Shown piece by piece: positions 26,419 through 35,415 of a stretch of DNA of 64,000 nucleotides. The stretch is from JAFAFN01 sp963707555 (GTDB lineage Bacteria; Actinomycetota; Acidimicrobiia; Acidimicrobiales; Microtrichaceae), in assembly GCA_963707555.1 (NCBI GenBank), contig CAVPQM010000020.1:124001-188000 (forward strand), written 5' to 3'. A model generated the notes under the pieces. It was given only the letters and a program-made list of their open reading frames with translations, was not told the origin of the DNA and did no database searches. The translations under genes and the position numbers were made by a program. How positions within the stretch are numbered: the stretch's first letter is position 1; each line of letters begins with the position of its first letter.

Positions 26419-27677
26419 ATGGGTGAGTCGAACAAGGGCGTCGGTCCGCTCGCAGGGTTGCGCGTCATCGAGGTCTCGCTGCTCGGTCCGGCCGCGGTCG
26501 GCCTGCACCTGGCCGACCTGGGCGCCGAGGTGATCAAGGTCGAGTCCCCCCAGGGTGACTACGTGCGCCAGATGACCTGGCCGATCATCAACGACTCGTC
26601 GCTGCTGCACTGGCACATCAACCGCGGCAAGAAGTCGATCACCCTCGACCTGCGCACCGACGAGGGCAAGGACGTCTTCCGTGACCTGGTGCGCGACGCC
26701 GACGCCGTCATCGAGGCCATGCGTCCCGGCGCGCTGGCCAAGCGCGGCCTCGGCTACGACGACCTGCGGGAGATCAACCCGAAGATCGTGTTCTGCACCA
26801 TCTCGGGATACGGCATGACCGGCCCCTACGCCGAGCTGCCCGAGCCACGGCATCGCGTACGACACCTGGGCGGGCCTCGTGAAGCCGGAGTACGACGACA
26901 ACGGCTTCCCGAGCATCCCCGAGCACCCGTCGGTCGGCATCCACGCCGGGCCGCTCTTCGGAGCGTTCGGCATCCTCGCGGGTGTCATCCGTGCCCGCGA
27001 GACCGGTGAGGGCAGCTTCCTCGAGATCGCCCAGTCCGACGCCGCGGCGGCGATGGACTGGTACCGCTCCGAGACGTGGAAGGCCTACGAACGCCCCGAG
27101 GACGAGGTCACCGGCAACAAGTCCGACAACTACGAGCGTCGGGCGCCGGGCACCGCCGGCATGCGCGACGGCGTGCGCTACCAGATCTACGAATCGTCGG
27201 ACTCCCACGTGCTGTTCATGGCCTCGGAGCAGGAGTTCTGGAAGAACTTCTGCCAGGGCGTCGACCGCATGGACCTCTTCGAGCGCTGGCCCGGCTCGAA
27301 GTTCGCGGACCACGCCAAGGGCAACCTCGAGCTGCGCAAGGAGCTCGCCGAGATCTTCAAGACGAAGACCACTGCCGAGTGGGTCATCTGGTCGGGCGAG
27401 GTCAACACGACGATCGCTCCGGTCAACACGCCCGAGACGCTCGCCGAGGACCCGCAGTTCAAGGAGCGGCTCGGCTTCATGCCCTATGAGGGTGAGTTCG
27501 GCGCCGAGATGCAGCCGTACCCGGTGAAGTTCGTCGGCGAGGAGCTGGGCCGGCCGGCGCCGGCGCCGACCGTCGGCGAGCACACCGACGAGGTGCTCTC
27601 CGACGTGCTCGGCTACGACGCCGACAAGGTCGCCGCAGTTGCGCGACAAGAACGCCTTCGGCCCCGACGGCCAGTAG
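26419..27677 (+). pseudogene. CaiB/BaiF CoA-transferase family protein, two +1 frameshifts
   Basis: The gene encodes a class III CoA-transferase-like protein that would attach CoA to an acid. It opens with GPLAGLRVIEVSLLGPAAVGL and ADLGAEVIKVESPQGD, as in the family. Two extra bases, near 26842 (after GPYAELP, where SHGIAYDTWAGL should follow) and near 27637 (before LRDKNAFGPDGQ), break the frame. Removing both gives 418 residues and a stop at 27677. The region that usually holds the catalytic Asp reads VGIHAGPLFGAFG, so that residue may be absent. AGGAG lies upstream of the ATG, and the TetR operator is 50 bp upstream. Confidence 0.82.
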
Positions 27678-27788
27678 ACGTCGAGGGCCAGTCCGTCGAG
27701 GGCGGTCGCTCGCGCGCAGTCGCTCGCGGCGGTCAGGTGGCGCGCAACGATCGTGGGAACCGAATGATGGCTCCTTAGCCTCGGCGCC

Positions 27789-28719
27789 ATGACCGATTCC
27801 GTCCGCACCATCACTCCCGCCGGAGCGCCCGTCGACCCGGTCACGGGCCCCGAGAGCTTCCCCCACCGAGCCGACGACGGGCTCTTCGGCCCCGACAGCG
27901 TCGCCTGGAAGGTGTTCATCGACCCGTCCGCCCAGATCGGCATGGTCACCGCCGTCCTGCTGCAGGCGCTGAACCCGGCGATGATGCGCCTGTTCGACAA
28001 GGCCTCGAACAACAGCAAGGACCCGGCCGGTCGTGCTCAGCGCACCGGTCAGTGGGTGCTCACCACGATCTTCGCCGACACCGCGCACGCCGAGGCCGCC
28101 GGCGAGAGCGTGCGGCGCATGCACGCGCGACGCGAAGTGGACCGATCCGAACACGGGTGAGGAGCTGCACGCGGACAACCCGGCCTGGCTGCAGTGGACC
28201 CACAACGTGATCGTGTGGGGCGTGCTCGAGGCCGCCGACGAGTACGGGCCGAAGCTGTCGCCCGCCGAGCAGGACCAGTTGGTCCGCGAGATGCACCGCC
28301 AGGCCGAGCTCGTCGGCATCGTGGCGTCGGACCTGCCCACCAGCCGGGCCGAGCTGAACGCCTACGTCGACGAGCAGTCCGACTGGATGGCGCTCATCCT
28401 GCCGTCCGCCGAGTTCTCGGGCGGCCTGCGCCACACCCCTCTGCTCGGCAACCCGCTGCGCACGTTGCCCGCCGCGGCCGTGCAGAGCGGCGTCGCCACC
28501 CTGATGCCGGACTGGGCGAAGCTGCTCTACGGCTATCGCGAGAGCCCGCTGCGTCGTGTGAGGTCGCGTGCGGTGATGCGGGCGATGATGGCCGCGTCGC
28601 GCCGGACCACGAGCATGGACGAGCGGCTCCGCTCGACGATCGCGGATGTGGACTCGCATCCGTACCGCAAGACCAAGGAGGAGCGCGCGGCTGCCCGTGC
28701 CGCTCGCGCCGCCGCCTGA
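27789..28719 (+). pseudogene. Oxygenase MpaB-like (DUF2236) protein, frameshifted
   Basis: The frame resembles DUF2236 proteins, heme-type oxygenases related to MpaB and the latex-clearing protein. An N-terminal block DGLFGPDSVAWKVFIDPSAQ is followed by GQWVLTTIFADTAHAEAA. One frameshift near 28126 separates it from WTDPNTGEELHADNPAWLQW, THNVIVWGVLEAADEYGP and the C-terminal LLYGYRESPLRRV. About 310 residues result after repair. Family members oxidise bulky hydrophobic substrates, which fits the surrounding catabolic genes. A very stable hairpin ends the unit. It lies about 110 bp after the CoA-transferase gene and may share its transcript. Confidence 0.75.
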
Positions 28720-28735
28720 ACTTCGCCCGGATATA

Positions 28736-28772
28736 GGGGTCGTCATCGACATCCGTTGTCGATGACGACCCC
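28736..28772. terminator. Strong hairpin terminator after the MpaB-like gene
   Basis: A perfect 16-bp stem (GGGGTCGTCATCGACA and complement) with a 5-base loop starts 17 bases after the stop codon. It is one of the strongest hairpins in the window. Confidence 0.8.
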
Positions 28773-28811
28773 ACTCCCGCGCCCGTGGTGAGGTGTCTCT
28801 ACGATCGGGGT

Positions 28812-29294
28812 GTGGGTCGACCCGTCGAGTTCGAGCGCAGCTCCGTGTTGGTGGCGCCGGCGGCGGAGGTCTGGCAGCACGCCACGTCGATGCGCGGCGT
28901 GAACGACGAGCTGACGCCGTGGGTGCGCATGACCTACCCGGCACAGCTCGCGTCCCTCGACGACGCGGATGACTCCGCGCTCGGCTCGGTCGTGTTCCAC
29001 AGTTGGCTGCTCGCCGGCGGCGCGGTGCCATTCGACCGACACGCCCTGGGACTGGTCGAGATCGAGACGCGTGACGACGGCGGCGCCTTCGTCGAGGAGT
29101 CCACGTCGTGGCTCCAGTCGCGCTGGCGACACGAGCGCGACGTCGTCGCGCTCGGTGACGACCGCTGCCTGGTCACCGACCGGTTGACCATCGTGCCCCG
29201 CGTGCCGGTGGCCCGGCCGCTCGTGGCCGTCGTCGCGCCCTGGCTCTTCACCCGTCGACACCGTCGCCTCGTCGACCGCTTCGGACGGCGCTGA
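28812..29294 (+). CDS. SRPBCC-like (START/polyketide-cyclase fold) protein
   Basis: This 160-residue protein opens with VEFERSSVLVAPAAEVWQHATS, typical of a helix-grip SRPBCC start. HALGLVEIETRDDGGAFVEES and a C-terminal amphipathic helix (PLVAVVAPWLFTRRHRRL) follow. Such proteins bind hydrophobic ligands. The GTG at 28812 is preferred as it begins right before the first strand. It is flanked by a terminator and by the zinc-ribbon gene. No specific ligand can be named. Confidence 0.65.
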   Translation: MGRPVEFERSSVLVAPAAEVWQHATSMRGVNDELTPWVRMTYPAQLASLDDADDSALGSVVFHSWLLAGGAVPFDRHALGLVEIETRDDGGAFVEESTSWLQSRWRHERDVVALGDDRCLVTDRLTIVPRVPVARPLVAVVAPWLFTRRHRRLVDRFGRR

Positions 29295-29348
29295 CCGACC
29301 CGGCCGCCCGATTCCGCTCGGCCGTGACGCCGTTGGTAGACACGGGCC

Positions 29349-29684
29349 ATGGACTCGACACTCGCCTGCCCGATCTGTTCGCTGACCGACATCGTGGTCA
29401 CCGCTCCGGGCCAGGTCGAGTGCGTGACCTGCGGCCACGAGTGGACGTCGGACGACGCGGGTGCCGGCGACGAGCGCGTCGTGCACGACGCGAACGGGAA
29501 CGTGCTGCGCAACGGTGACACGGTGTCGCTGGTCAAGGATCTGAAGCTCAAGGGGACCTCGTCGACCATCAAGGTCGGCACCCGTATCTCGGGCATCCGC
29601 ATCGTGGCCGGCGACCACGAGATCGACTGCAAGGTCGAGGGTCGACCGATCCTGCTCAAGGCCCAGTACCTGAAGAAGGTCTGA
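29349..29684 (+). CDS. yjdM: Zinc-ribbon protein of the PhnA/YjdM family
   Basis: This 111-residue protein has an N-terminal zinc ribbon (CPIC...CVTCGHEW) and the conserved PhnA C-terminal domain (VHDANGNVLRNGDTVSLVKDL, then KVEGRPILLKAQYLKK). PhnA was once linked to phosphonate use, but in most bacteria, and here, no phosphonate genes are nearby, so its role is unknown. The length matches the family (about 110). It is intact and probably transcribed alone. Confidence 0.93.
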   Translation: MDSTLACPICSLTDIVVTAPGQVECVTCGHEWTSDDAGAGDERVVHDANGNVLRNGDTVSLVKDLKLKGTSSTIKVGTRISGIRIVAGDHEIDCKVEGRPILLKAQYLKKV

Positions 29685-29807
29685 CCAGCACCGGTCGCAC
29701 GAGCTCCTCGCACCGAGGCTGTGGGTGACCTCACGTGTCACGTTCAGCCCTCGGTCATCCGCGGGAGCGGAGCGAGCAGGCTGCGCATCGAGCGGTACAG
29801 TGTCGAC

Positions 29808-29826
29808 TTCTGACGGGTCGTCAGAT
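29808..29826. promoter_or_regulatory. TetR-type operator, copy 2
   Basis: TTCTGACG-GGT-CGTCAGAT, one mismatch from a perfect palindrome, lies 28 bp upstream of the acyl-CoA synthetase GTG start. Confidence 0.85.
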
Positions 29827-29854
29827 CGGACGTCGTGCTGAACGGGGGGCTGCT

Positions 29855-31481
29855 GTGAGCGAGGACGGAACGCGGGGTGACCTCCGCTTCGGGACGATCC
29901 CGGCGATGCTGCGAGCGACGGCTGCCGAGCACGCCGAGCGCGAAGCGGTGGTCGACACCTCGGCCGAGCCGACCGCCCGGTTGACCTACGCAGAGGTGAA
30001 GGACCGTGTCGACGAGGTCGCTGCTGCCGTCGTCGCGGCCGGGATCCAACGCGGCGACCGCGTCGCGATCTGGGCGCCGAACTGCTGGGAGTGGATCGTC
30101 GCGCTGCTCGGGCTGCAGTCGGCCGGCGCGGTACTCGTCCCGCTCAACACCCGCTACAAGGGCGTCGAGGCCGCCGACATCCTGCGCCGCAGCGGCGCGC
30201 GGCTGCTGTTCACCGTCGAGGGCTTCCTCGGCAACGACTACGTGTCGATGTTGCGCGACGAGACGTCGGGGGACCTGCCCGAGCTCGAGCGGATGGTCCT
30301 GCTGCGCGACACCGGTGCCCGCCCCGAGGGGACCCTGTCGCTCGACGAGTTCATCGCCACCGGCGCCGAGGTGTCGGCCGAGGAGGTCACCGCACGCATC
30401 GACGAGCTCACCGGCGACGACCTCTCCGACCTGCTCTTCACCTCGGGCACGACGGGGGCACCCAAGGGCGTGAAGCTGTCCCACGCACAGACGCTGCGTG
30501 CGTTCGGCGACTGGGCCGACATCGGCGGCCTGCGCGTCGACGACCGTTACCTGTGCATCAATCCGTTCTTCCACGCCTTCGGCTACAAGGCGGGCATCGT
30601 CGCGTCGTTCATGACCGGCGCGACCCTGGTGCCGATGGCGACCTTCGACCTGGACGCGGTCGCAGACCTGATCGAGGCCGAGCGCATCAGCGTGATCCCA
30701 GGCCCGCCGACGATCTACCAGACGCTGCTGAACCACCCGGGCTTCGACGCCGAGCACGGCCGCGACGCTGCGCCTCGCCGTGACCGGCGCCGCCGTCGTG
30801 CCCGTCGAGCTGGTCGAGCGCATGCGCAACGAGCTCGGCTTCGACACCGTCGTCACCGCCTACGGCATGACCGAGGCGTCCGGCTGCGCCACGATCTGTC
30901 GCCGTGAGGACTCCGCCGAGACCATCTCGACGACGTCGGGGCGGGCGTTCCCGGGCATGGAGGTCCAGGTCGTCGACGACGACGGCGCGGCGCTGCCCGC
31001 GGGCGAGGCCGGCGAGGTCTGGGTGCGCGGCTACAACGTCATGTCGGGCTACTTCAACGACCCCGAGCAGACCGCCGAGACGCTGACGCCCGATGGCTGG
31101 CTGCGCACCGGCGACGTCGGCGTGATGACCGACGACGGCTACCTCACCATCACCGATCGCAAGAAGGACATGTTCATCGTCGGCGGCTTCAACGCCTACC
31201 CGGCCGAGATCGAGCGCCTGCTGCTGGGCCATCCCGAGGTGGCACAGGCCGCGGTCGTCGGCGTGCCGGACGAGCGCATGGGCGAGGTCGGCTACGCCTT
31301 CGTGCTCCCGACGCACGGCACCTCGCCCGACGCGGCCGAGATCGTCGCGTGGTCCAAGCAGCACATGGCCAACTTCAAGGCCCCGAAGTACGTCGAGGTC
31401 GTCGACGCCCTGCCGCTGAACGCCAGCGGCAAGGTGCTCAAGTTCGAGTTGCGCGAACGCGCGGAAGGATCACTGCGATGA
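29855..31481 (+). pseudogene. Acyl-CoA synthetase (FadD-like), frameshifted
   Basis: This is an AMP-forming acyl-CoA synthetase that activates a carboxylic acid. Motifs in order: LLFTSGTTGAPKGVKLSHAQ, INPFFHAFGYKAG, VTAYGMTEASG, DGWLRTGDVGVMTDDGYL, DRKKDMFIVGGFNAYPAEIE and NASGKVLKFELRE with the catalytic lysine. One extra base near 30772 separates the two halves (GRD, then LRLAVTGAAVVPVELVERM). Corrected length is about 541 residues. GGGGGG lies upstream of the GTG start, and the TetR operator is just before it. Its stop overlaps the LLM gene start (ATGA), so the two form an operon under that operator. Confidence 0.87.
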
Positions 31482-32338
31482 AGTTCTGCCACGGCCTGAT
31501 CGGTGCACGCCCGGAGCACTGGAACCGGCTGGCCAAGGTCTGCGAAGAGGTGGGCTTCGACTCGGTCGCCGTGTCGGACCACGCGGTCTTCCCGCAGGAC
31601 CTCGAGTCCAAGTACCCCTACACCCCCGACGGCACGCCGCTGTTCGACGCGGACGAGTCGTGGCCCGACGCGTGGGTCGCGATCGGTGCCATGGCGGCGG
31701 TGACGACGACGCTGAAGTTCGTCACCAACGTCTACGTGCTGCCGGCCCGCAACCCGTTCGTCGTCGCGAAGGCCGTCGGCACCGCGGCGTTCCTGTCGAA
31801 CGATCGTGTCGGCCTGGGCATCGGAGCGGGTTGGATGCGCGAGGAGTTCGAGCTGCTCGAACAGCCCTTCGCGAAGCGCGGCGCCCGCATGGACGAGATG
31901 GTCGAGGTCATGCGGAAGCTCTGGTCCGGCGGCTGGGTCGAGCACCACGGCGAGTTCTACGACTTCGGTCCCGTCGAGATGCGACCCGCGCCCGCGCAGC
32001 AGGTGCCGATCTACGTGGGCGGTCACTCCGACGTGGCGTTCCGGCGCGCCGCCCGGCTCGGTGACGGGTGGTTGGGCATGCACTACGACCTCGACGTGCT
32101 CTTCTCGCACTGCGAGACGCTGCGCCGGGCCCGTGAGGACGCCGGCACCGCGGACCGACCCTTCGAGATCATCTGCTCGCCGATGGTCGCACCCAAGCCG
32201 GACGTGCTCGAGGAGCTCGAAGCGGCCGGCGTGACCACCATCCTGACGTCGTCGTGGTTCAACGGCGGCATCGCCGCCCCCGACATCGACCGCGCCGAGG
32301 AGATGGTCCGGGCCTACGGCGAGCGCTTCATCGGCTGA
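31478..32338 (+). CDS. LLM-class F420-dependent oxidoreductase
   Basis: This 286-residue luciferase-like TIM-barrel protein is expected to use coenzyme F420, as most actinobacterial members do. FCHGLIGARPEHWNRLAK starts the barrel. AVSDHAVFPQDLESKYPY, FVTNVYVLPARNPFVVAKA and VGLGIGAGWMREEFELL are family blocks, and VPIYVGGHSDVAFRRAARLGDGW forms the C-terminal phosphate-binding part. The start codon overlaps the synthetase stop (ATGA). Together they suggest activation and redox change of one carboxylic substrate. A second, distant paralog occurs at 60.4 kb under the same operator type. Confidence 0.9.
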   Translation: MKFCHGLIGARPEHWNRLAKVCEEVGFDSVAVSDHAVFPQDLESKYPYTPDGTPLFDADESWPDAWVAIGAMAAVTTTLKFVTNVYVLPARNPFVVAKAVGTAAFLSNDRVGLGIGAGWMREEFELLEQPFAKRGARMDEMVEVMRKLWSGGWVEHHGEFYDFGPVEMRPAPAQQVPIYVGGHSDVAFRRAARLGDGWLGMHYDLDVLFSHCETLRRAREDAGTADRPFEIICSPMVAPKPDVLEELEAAGVTTILTSSWFNGGIAAPDIDRAEEMVRAYGERFIG

Positions 32339-32410
32339 CCCCGACGGCCCGTTCCGGTCCGGTGACCGGCCGACCCGACTCGGATGCCGATCCGGTGGAG
32401 ACTGTTCGTC

Positions 32411-33179
32411 GTGAGTGCCGAGCCGCGCGACGTGGGCCCCATCGAAGGTCGTGAGGTGTACCGCGACGGTGCACCTCCCCAGCCGTCACCGCCGCCTGCC
32501 GGCCCCCAGTACTCCGGCCCCCAGTACGCCAGCCCACCGTCGACGAACCCACCGCCTGCCGGCCCGCGGTACACCGAGCGCGCCGTCGGGACCCCGGGCG
32601 TCAGGCGCTCAGCCGTCGACCGACGTCGCCCCACGAGCCAGCGGGTTCGGCCCGGCTGCGTCCCAGGCCTGGCGCGACGTCCGAACGAGCCGCGGCAAGC
32701 ACGTCCCCAACTCCCGGCCGGTACCGGAGTGGATGCGGAAGTTCGCGTGGCTCCTGGACGACTCGATCCCGATCCCCGGCACGAAGGGTCGGCACACCGG
32801 CGTCGACGGCATCATCGCCATCGTGCCGGTCGTGGGTGACGTGGCCGGGCTGGTCATGTCGATGTCGATCGTGCTCGCCGGCGTCGCCGCGGGCGTCACG
32901 ATCCCGACCACCCTGCGGATGCTGCTCAACGTCGGCTACGAGACGGTCGCGGGACTCGTCCCGTTCGGCGGCGTCGTCTTCGACATGGTCTTCAAGTCGA
33001 ACATGCGCAACGTCCGGCTCATCGAGAAGGACCTGTCGGACCGACGCGCGGCGAGACGCTCGAGCCTGGGGGTGCTGTTCGCCACCGTCGCCGTGACCGT
33101 CATCGGCCTGATCATGATGGTGGTCACGACGATCCTCGCGACGGCGGTCATCGTGTGGCTGCTGTCGCGCATCTTCTGA
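32411..33179 (+). pseudogene. DUF4112 membrane protein, frameshifted in its N-terminal linker
   Basis: The C-terminal 160 residues are a typical DUF4112 domain: FAWLLDDSIPIPGTKGRHTGVDGIIAIVPVVGD, two helices, then VGYETVAGLVPFGGVVFDMVFKSN and a final transmembrane helix. The N-terminal part is Pro/Tyr-rich (PPPAGPQYSGPQYASPP). One extra base near 32600 puts this linker out of frame with the domain. The function of DUF4112 proteins is unknown. It is monocistronic and followed by the TetR gene 32 bases later. Confidence 0.75.
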
Positions 33180-33211
33180 CCACGACACCCGGGCTCGGTA
33201 GCTTCGGGGGT

Positions 33212-33892
33212 GTGACCAGCTCTGACACTCCTACGCCGACCGACACCGACCTGCGGGCCGTCGACGGGCGAGTGCCGGGTCGCCGTGGAATGGCCACCCG
33301 GCAGCGTCTGCTCGAACAGACCAGCGCCCTGCTCGAGTCCACCTCGTACCGTGACCTCAAGGTCGTCGACATCGCCCGCGAGGCGGGCACGTCGCCGGCG
33401 ACCTTCTACCAGTACTTCCCCGACGCCGAGTCCGCCTTGCTCGCGCTGGCGGACGGCCTGGTCGGTGAAGGCGTCGAGCGTCTGACCCGACCGATCCGCG
33501 AGGCGGTCTGGGAGGGGCGTGGGGGGTACGAGGCGTGCGAGGCGATCGCTGGGTCGTTCCTCGAGTTCTGGGCCGATCACTCGGCGCTGATGGCGGTCAT
33601 CGATCTGGCTGCGCTCGAGGGTGACCAACGGTTCCGGGGGTGTCGCACCCAGCTGCTGAACCGGTTCACCGTCGCAGCGATGGACGTCATCTCGGATCAG
33701 CAGGAGATCGGTGTCGCACCTCGTGAGCTCGACCCCGAGGCGACCGCCGCGGTGCTGGTGTCGATGTTGGCCCACGTCGCCGCCCACCAGTTCGGCATGG
33801 AGGCCGCCGGCATCTCGACCGAGGCGCTCAAGGCCACGATGGCCCGCCTGATCTACACCGGTGTCACGGGGCGGACGCCTCCGTCGGACTGA
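33212..33892 (+). CDS. TetR-family transcriptional regulator
   Basis: This 226-residue regulator has an N-terminal helix-turn-helix: RQRLLEQTSALLESTSYRDLKVVDIAREAGTSPATFYQYFPDAESALLAL. The remaining about 150 residues form a helical ligand domain (FLEFWADHSALMAVIDLAALE; VLVSMLAHVAAHQFGMEAAG). It resembles regulators of acyl-CoA metabolism. It is convergent with the membrane-protein gene at 33864 and overlaps its end by 29 bases. No palindromic site like the six TetR operators occurs at its own promoter, so the regulator at 50.7 kb is the better candidate for those. Confidence 0.92.
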   Translation: MTSSDTPTPTDTDLRAVDGRVPGRRGMATRQRLLEQTSALLESTSYRDLKVVDIAREAGTSPATFYQYFPDAESALLALADGLVGEGVERLTRPIREAVWEGRGGYEACEAIAGSFLEFWADHSALMAVIDLAALEGDQRFRGCRTQLLNRFTVAAMDVISDQQEIGVAPRELDPEATAAVLVSMLAHVAAHQFGMEAAGISTEALKATMARLIYTGVTGRTPPSD

Positions 33893-34889
33893 GCGGCTCG
33901 CCCCGCTCGGCCCGTCGCATCCGTAGGTACGTCTCGCCGATGTCCCACAGGGTCGTCACGACCACTCCCGCGGCGATCAACCCGCTCAGGATCGAACCCG
34001 CATCACCGATGTCGCCCCAGTCGAGCCGGGCGACGAACTCCGGGTTCAGGAAGCGATCCTGGGACAGCAGCCACAGGACCGCCGCGGTGGCGACGAGCTG
34101 CACGGCCGCGTAGGGGACGAACGACACCGGCGTCCAGCGTCCTCGCCGGAACGCCGCGACCGCGAACGCCGCCTCGGCGACGAGCAGCGCGATCAGGAAC
34201 GGCCACCAGAACGACCAGTTGTCCGGCTCCAGGATCGGGACGGGTTCCCCGTCGTCGGTCACCAGGGTGGAGCCGCGCTGCCAGAACATGGCGGCGATGG
34301 TGATCGCCGACACGACGACGGTCATCGCGATGTCGCCGAGCGAGATCGACCCGGTGGTGACCTCGGGCAGGTCGTCGGGGGTCCACTCGTGGTCGTCCCC
34401 CATGGCGTCGGGTGCCACGCGTTCGATGACGGCGAACACGGCCGTCGTCCAGAACGACACCTGCACCGCCACCATGAGCGCCGCGACGAGGGTCGCGCTC
34501 ACGACCTCGCCGACGTCGCCGCCGCCCACGGCCTCGCCGATCCCTGTGAGCAGGGCGACGATCGGCACGACGATCGTCAGGAGCAGCCGGAGCAGTCCCC
34601 ACCACTGGTGGAAGTACGCCGGTCCGATCAGGTGGGTGGGTCGGCCCCGGTAGCGCTCGGCGAGGCGTGCCGGATCGCCGAGCTCGGTCAGCGCCGCGAC
34701 CTCTGCCGACCGGCGATCGATGTCACCCGACTCGAGTCGTGCCTCGATCGAGTCCTCGATGAGGCCGCGCAGCTCCAGCTCCAGGTCGGACATGGCGTCG
34801 GCAGCGACGCCGCGCATGGCCACCGACACGTACCGGTCGGTCAACGACGCAGGGGTCGCTCGTGGGGTGGTCGGTCGTGGGGCGCTCAT
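33864..34889 (-). CDS. DUF1700-like membrane protein, PadR partner
   Basis: This 341-residue protein has a cytoplasmic N-terminal helical part (YVSVAMRGVAADAMSDLELELRGLIEDSIEAR, then ALTELGDPARLAERYRGRP) as in HAAS/DUF1700 proteins that pair with PadR regulators. Seven or so hydrophobic helices follow. Its ATG overlaps the PadR stop codon (ATGA). These pairs respond to envelope or drug stress in Gram-positives, with the membrane protein acting in sensing or sorting. The 3' end overlaps the convergent TetR gene by 29 bases. Confidence 0.78.
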   Translation of the reverse strand: MSAPRPTTPRATPASLTDRYVSVAMRGVAADAMSDLELELRGLIEDSIEARLESGDIDRRSAEVAALTELGDPARLAERYRGRPTHLIGPAYFHQWWGLLRLLLTIVVPIVALLTGIGEAVGGGDVGEVVSATLVAALMVAVQVSFWTTAVFAVIERVAPDAMGDDHEWTPDDLPEVTTGSISLGDIAMTVVVSAITIAAMFWQRGSTLVTDDGEPVPILEPDNWSFWWPFLIALLVAEAAFAVAAFRRGRWTPVSFVPYAAVQLVATAAVLWLLSQDRFLNPEFVARLDWGDIGDAGSILSGLIAAGVVVTTLWDIGETYLRMRRAERGEPLSPTEASAP

Positions 34890-35269
34890 GGCGTGTCTCC
34901 TTCGGTGAGTGCCTCGATGGCCAGGTTCAGTCGGTTCCAGTCCGTCAGCAGCGCTGCGGCGACGGCATCGCCGGCGGCCGTGGTTCGGTAGAACTTGCGT
35001 GGTCGCGACTCGTCGGTGTTCCAGTCGCTCTCGAGCAGGCCCTGGGACTCGAGTCGACGCAGCAGCGGGTAGAGCGTGTTGCCCTGCACCTCGAACCCGG
35101 CCGACTCGAGCTGTTCGAGCAGCCCGTAGCCGTAGCCGGGCTGTCGCAGCACCTCGAGGCATGCCAGGACCGTCGTGCCTCGGCGCAGCTCCTGGAGATG
35201 GGTGGAGAGCGCGGCGTCCTCGGCGGTGTCGTCGCCGTCGGGGCCGCGAGTGGGATCGGAGGAAGCCAT
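34886..35269 (-). CDS. PadR-family transcriptional regulator
   Basis: This 127-residue winged-helix repressor shows the PadR core: LRRGTTVLACLEVLRQPGYGYGLLEQLE, then GFEVQGNTLYPLLRRLESQGLLES and RPRKFYRTTAAG. The C-terminal dimer helix is short, as in the PadR-s2 type. An inverted repeat (GTGTCTCACA-N8-TGTGAGACAC) directly abuts its start codon, so it should be autoregulated. It is translationally coupled with the membrane protein downstream. Confidence 0.93.
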   Translation of the reverse strand: MASSDPTRGPDGDDTAEDAALSTHLQELRRGTTVLACLEVLRQPGYGYGLLEQLESAGFEVQGNTLYPLLRRLESQGLLESDWNTDESRPRKFYRTTAAGDAVAAALLTDWNRLNLAIEALTEGDTP

Positions 35270-35297
35270 GTGTCTCACATCATACTGTGTGAGACAC
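35270..35297. promoter_or_regulatory. PadR operator (inverted repeat at the padR start)
   Basis: GTGTCTCACA and its exact complement, separated by 8 bp, lie immediately upstream of the PadR ATG. Dyad spacing fits a PadR dimer, so the gene is probably autorepressed. Confidence 0.75.
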
Positions 35298-35358
35298 ACC
35301 ATTGTGCAAGAGCGATCTCGGGGGCGCGGCAAGGTCGTGGGTCGACGCTCATCAGAGG

Positions 35359-35380
35359 TCGACAGGATCTCGACAGGATC
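35359..35380. repeat. 11-bp direct duplication
   Basis: Two perfect, adjacent copies of TCGACAGGATC lie 36 bp beyond the hydrolase stop codon in the gene's direction. Confidence 0.7.
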
Positions 35381-35415
35381 TCCATGGGCGCGCCGGCGGT
35401 CGCCGGCGCCGCGGG

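Noticed and set aside
33212..33892. TetR gene as the binder of the six sites
   Set aside because: It has no copy of the site at its own promoter, whereas the TetR gene at 50.7 kb does; not excluded, but less likely.
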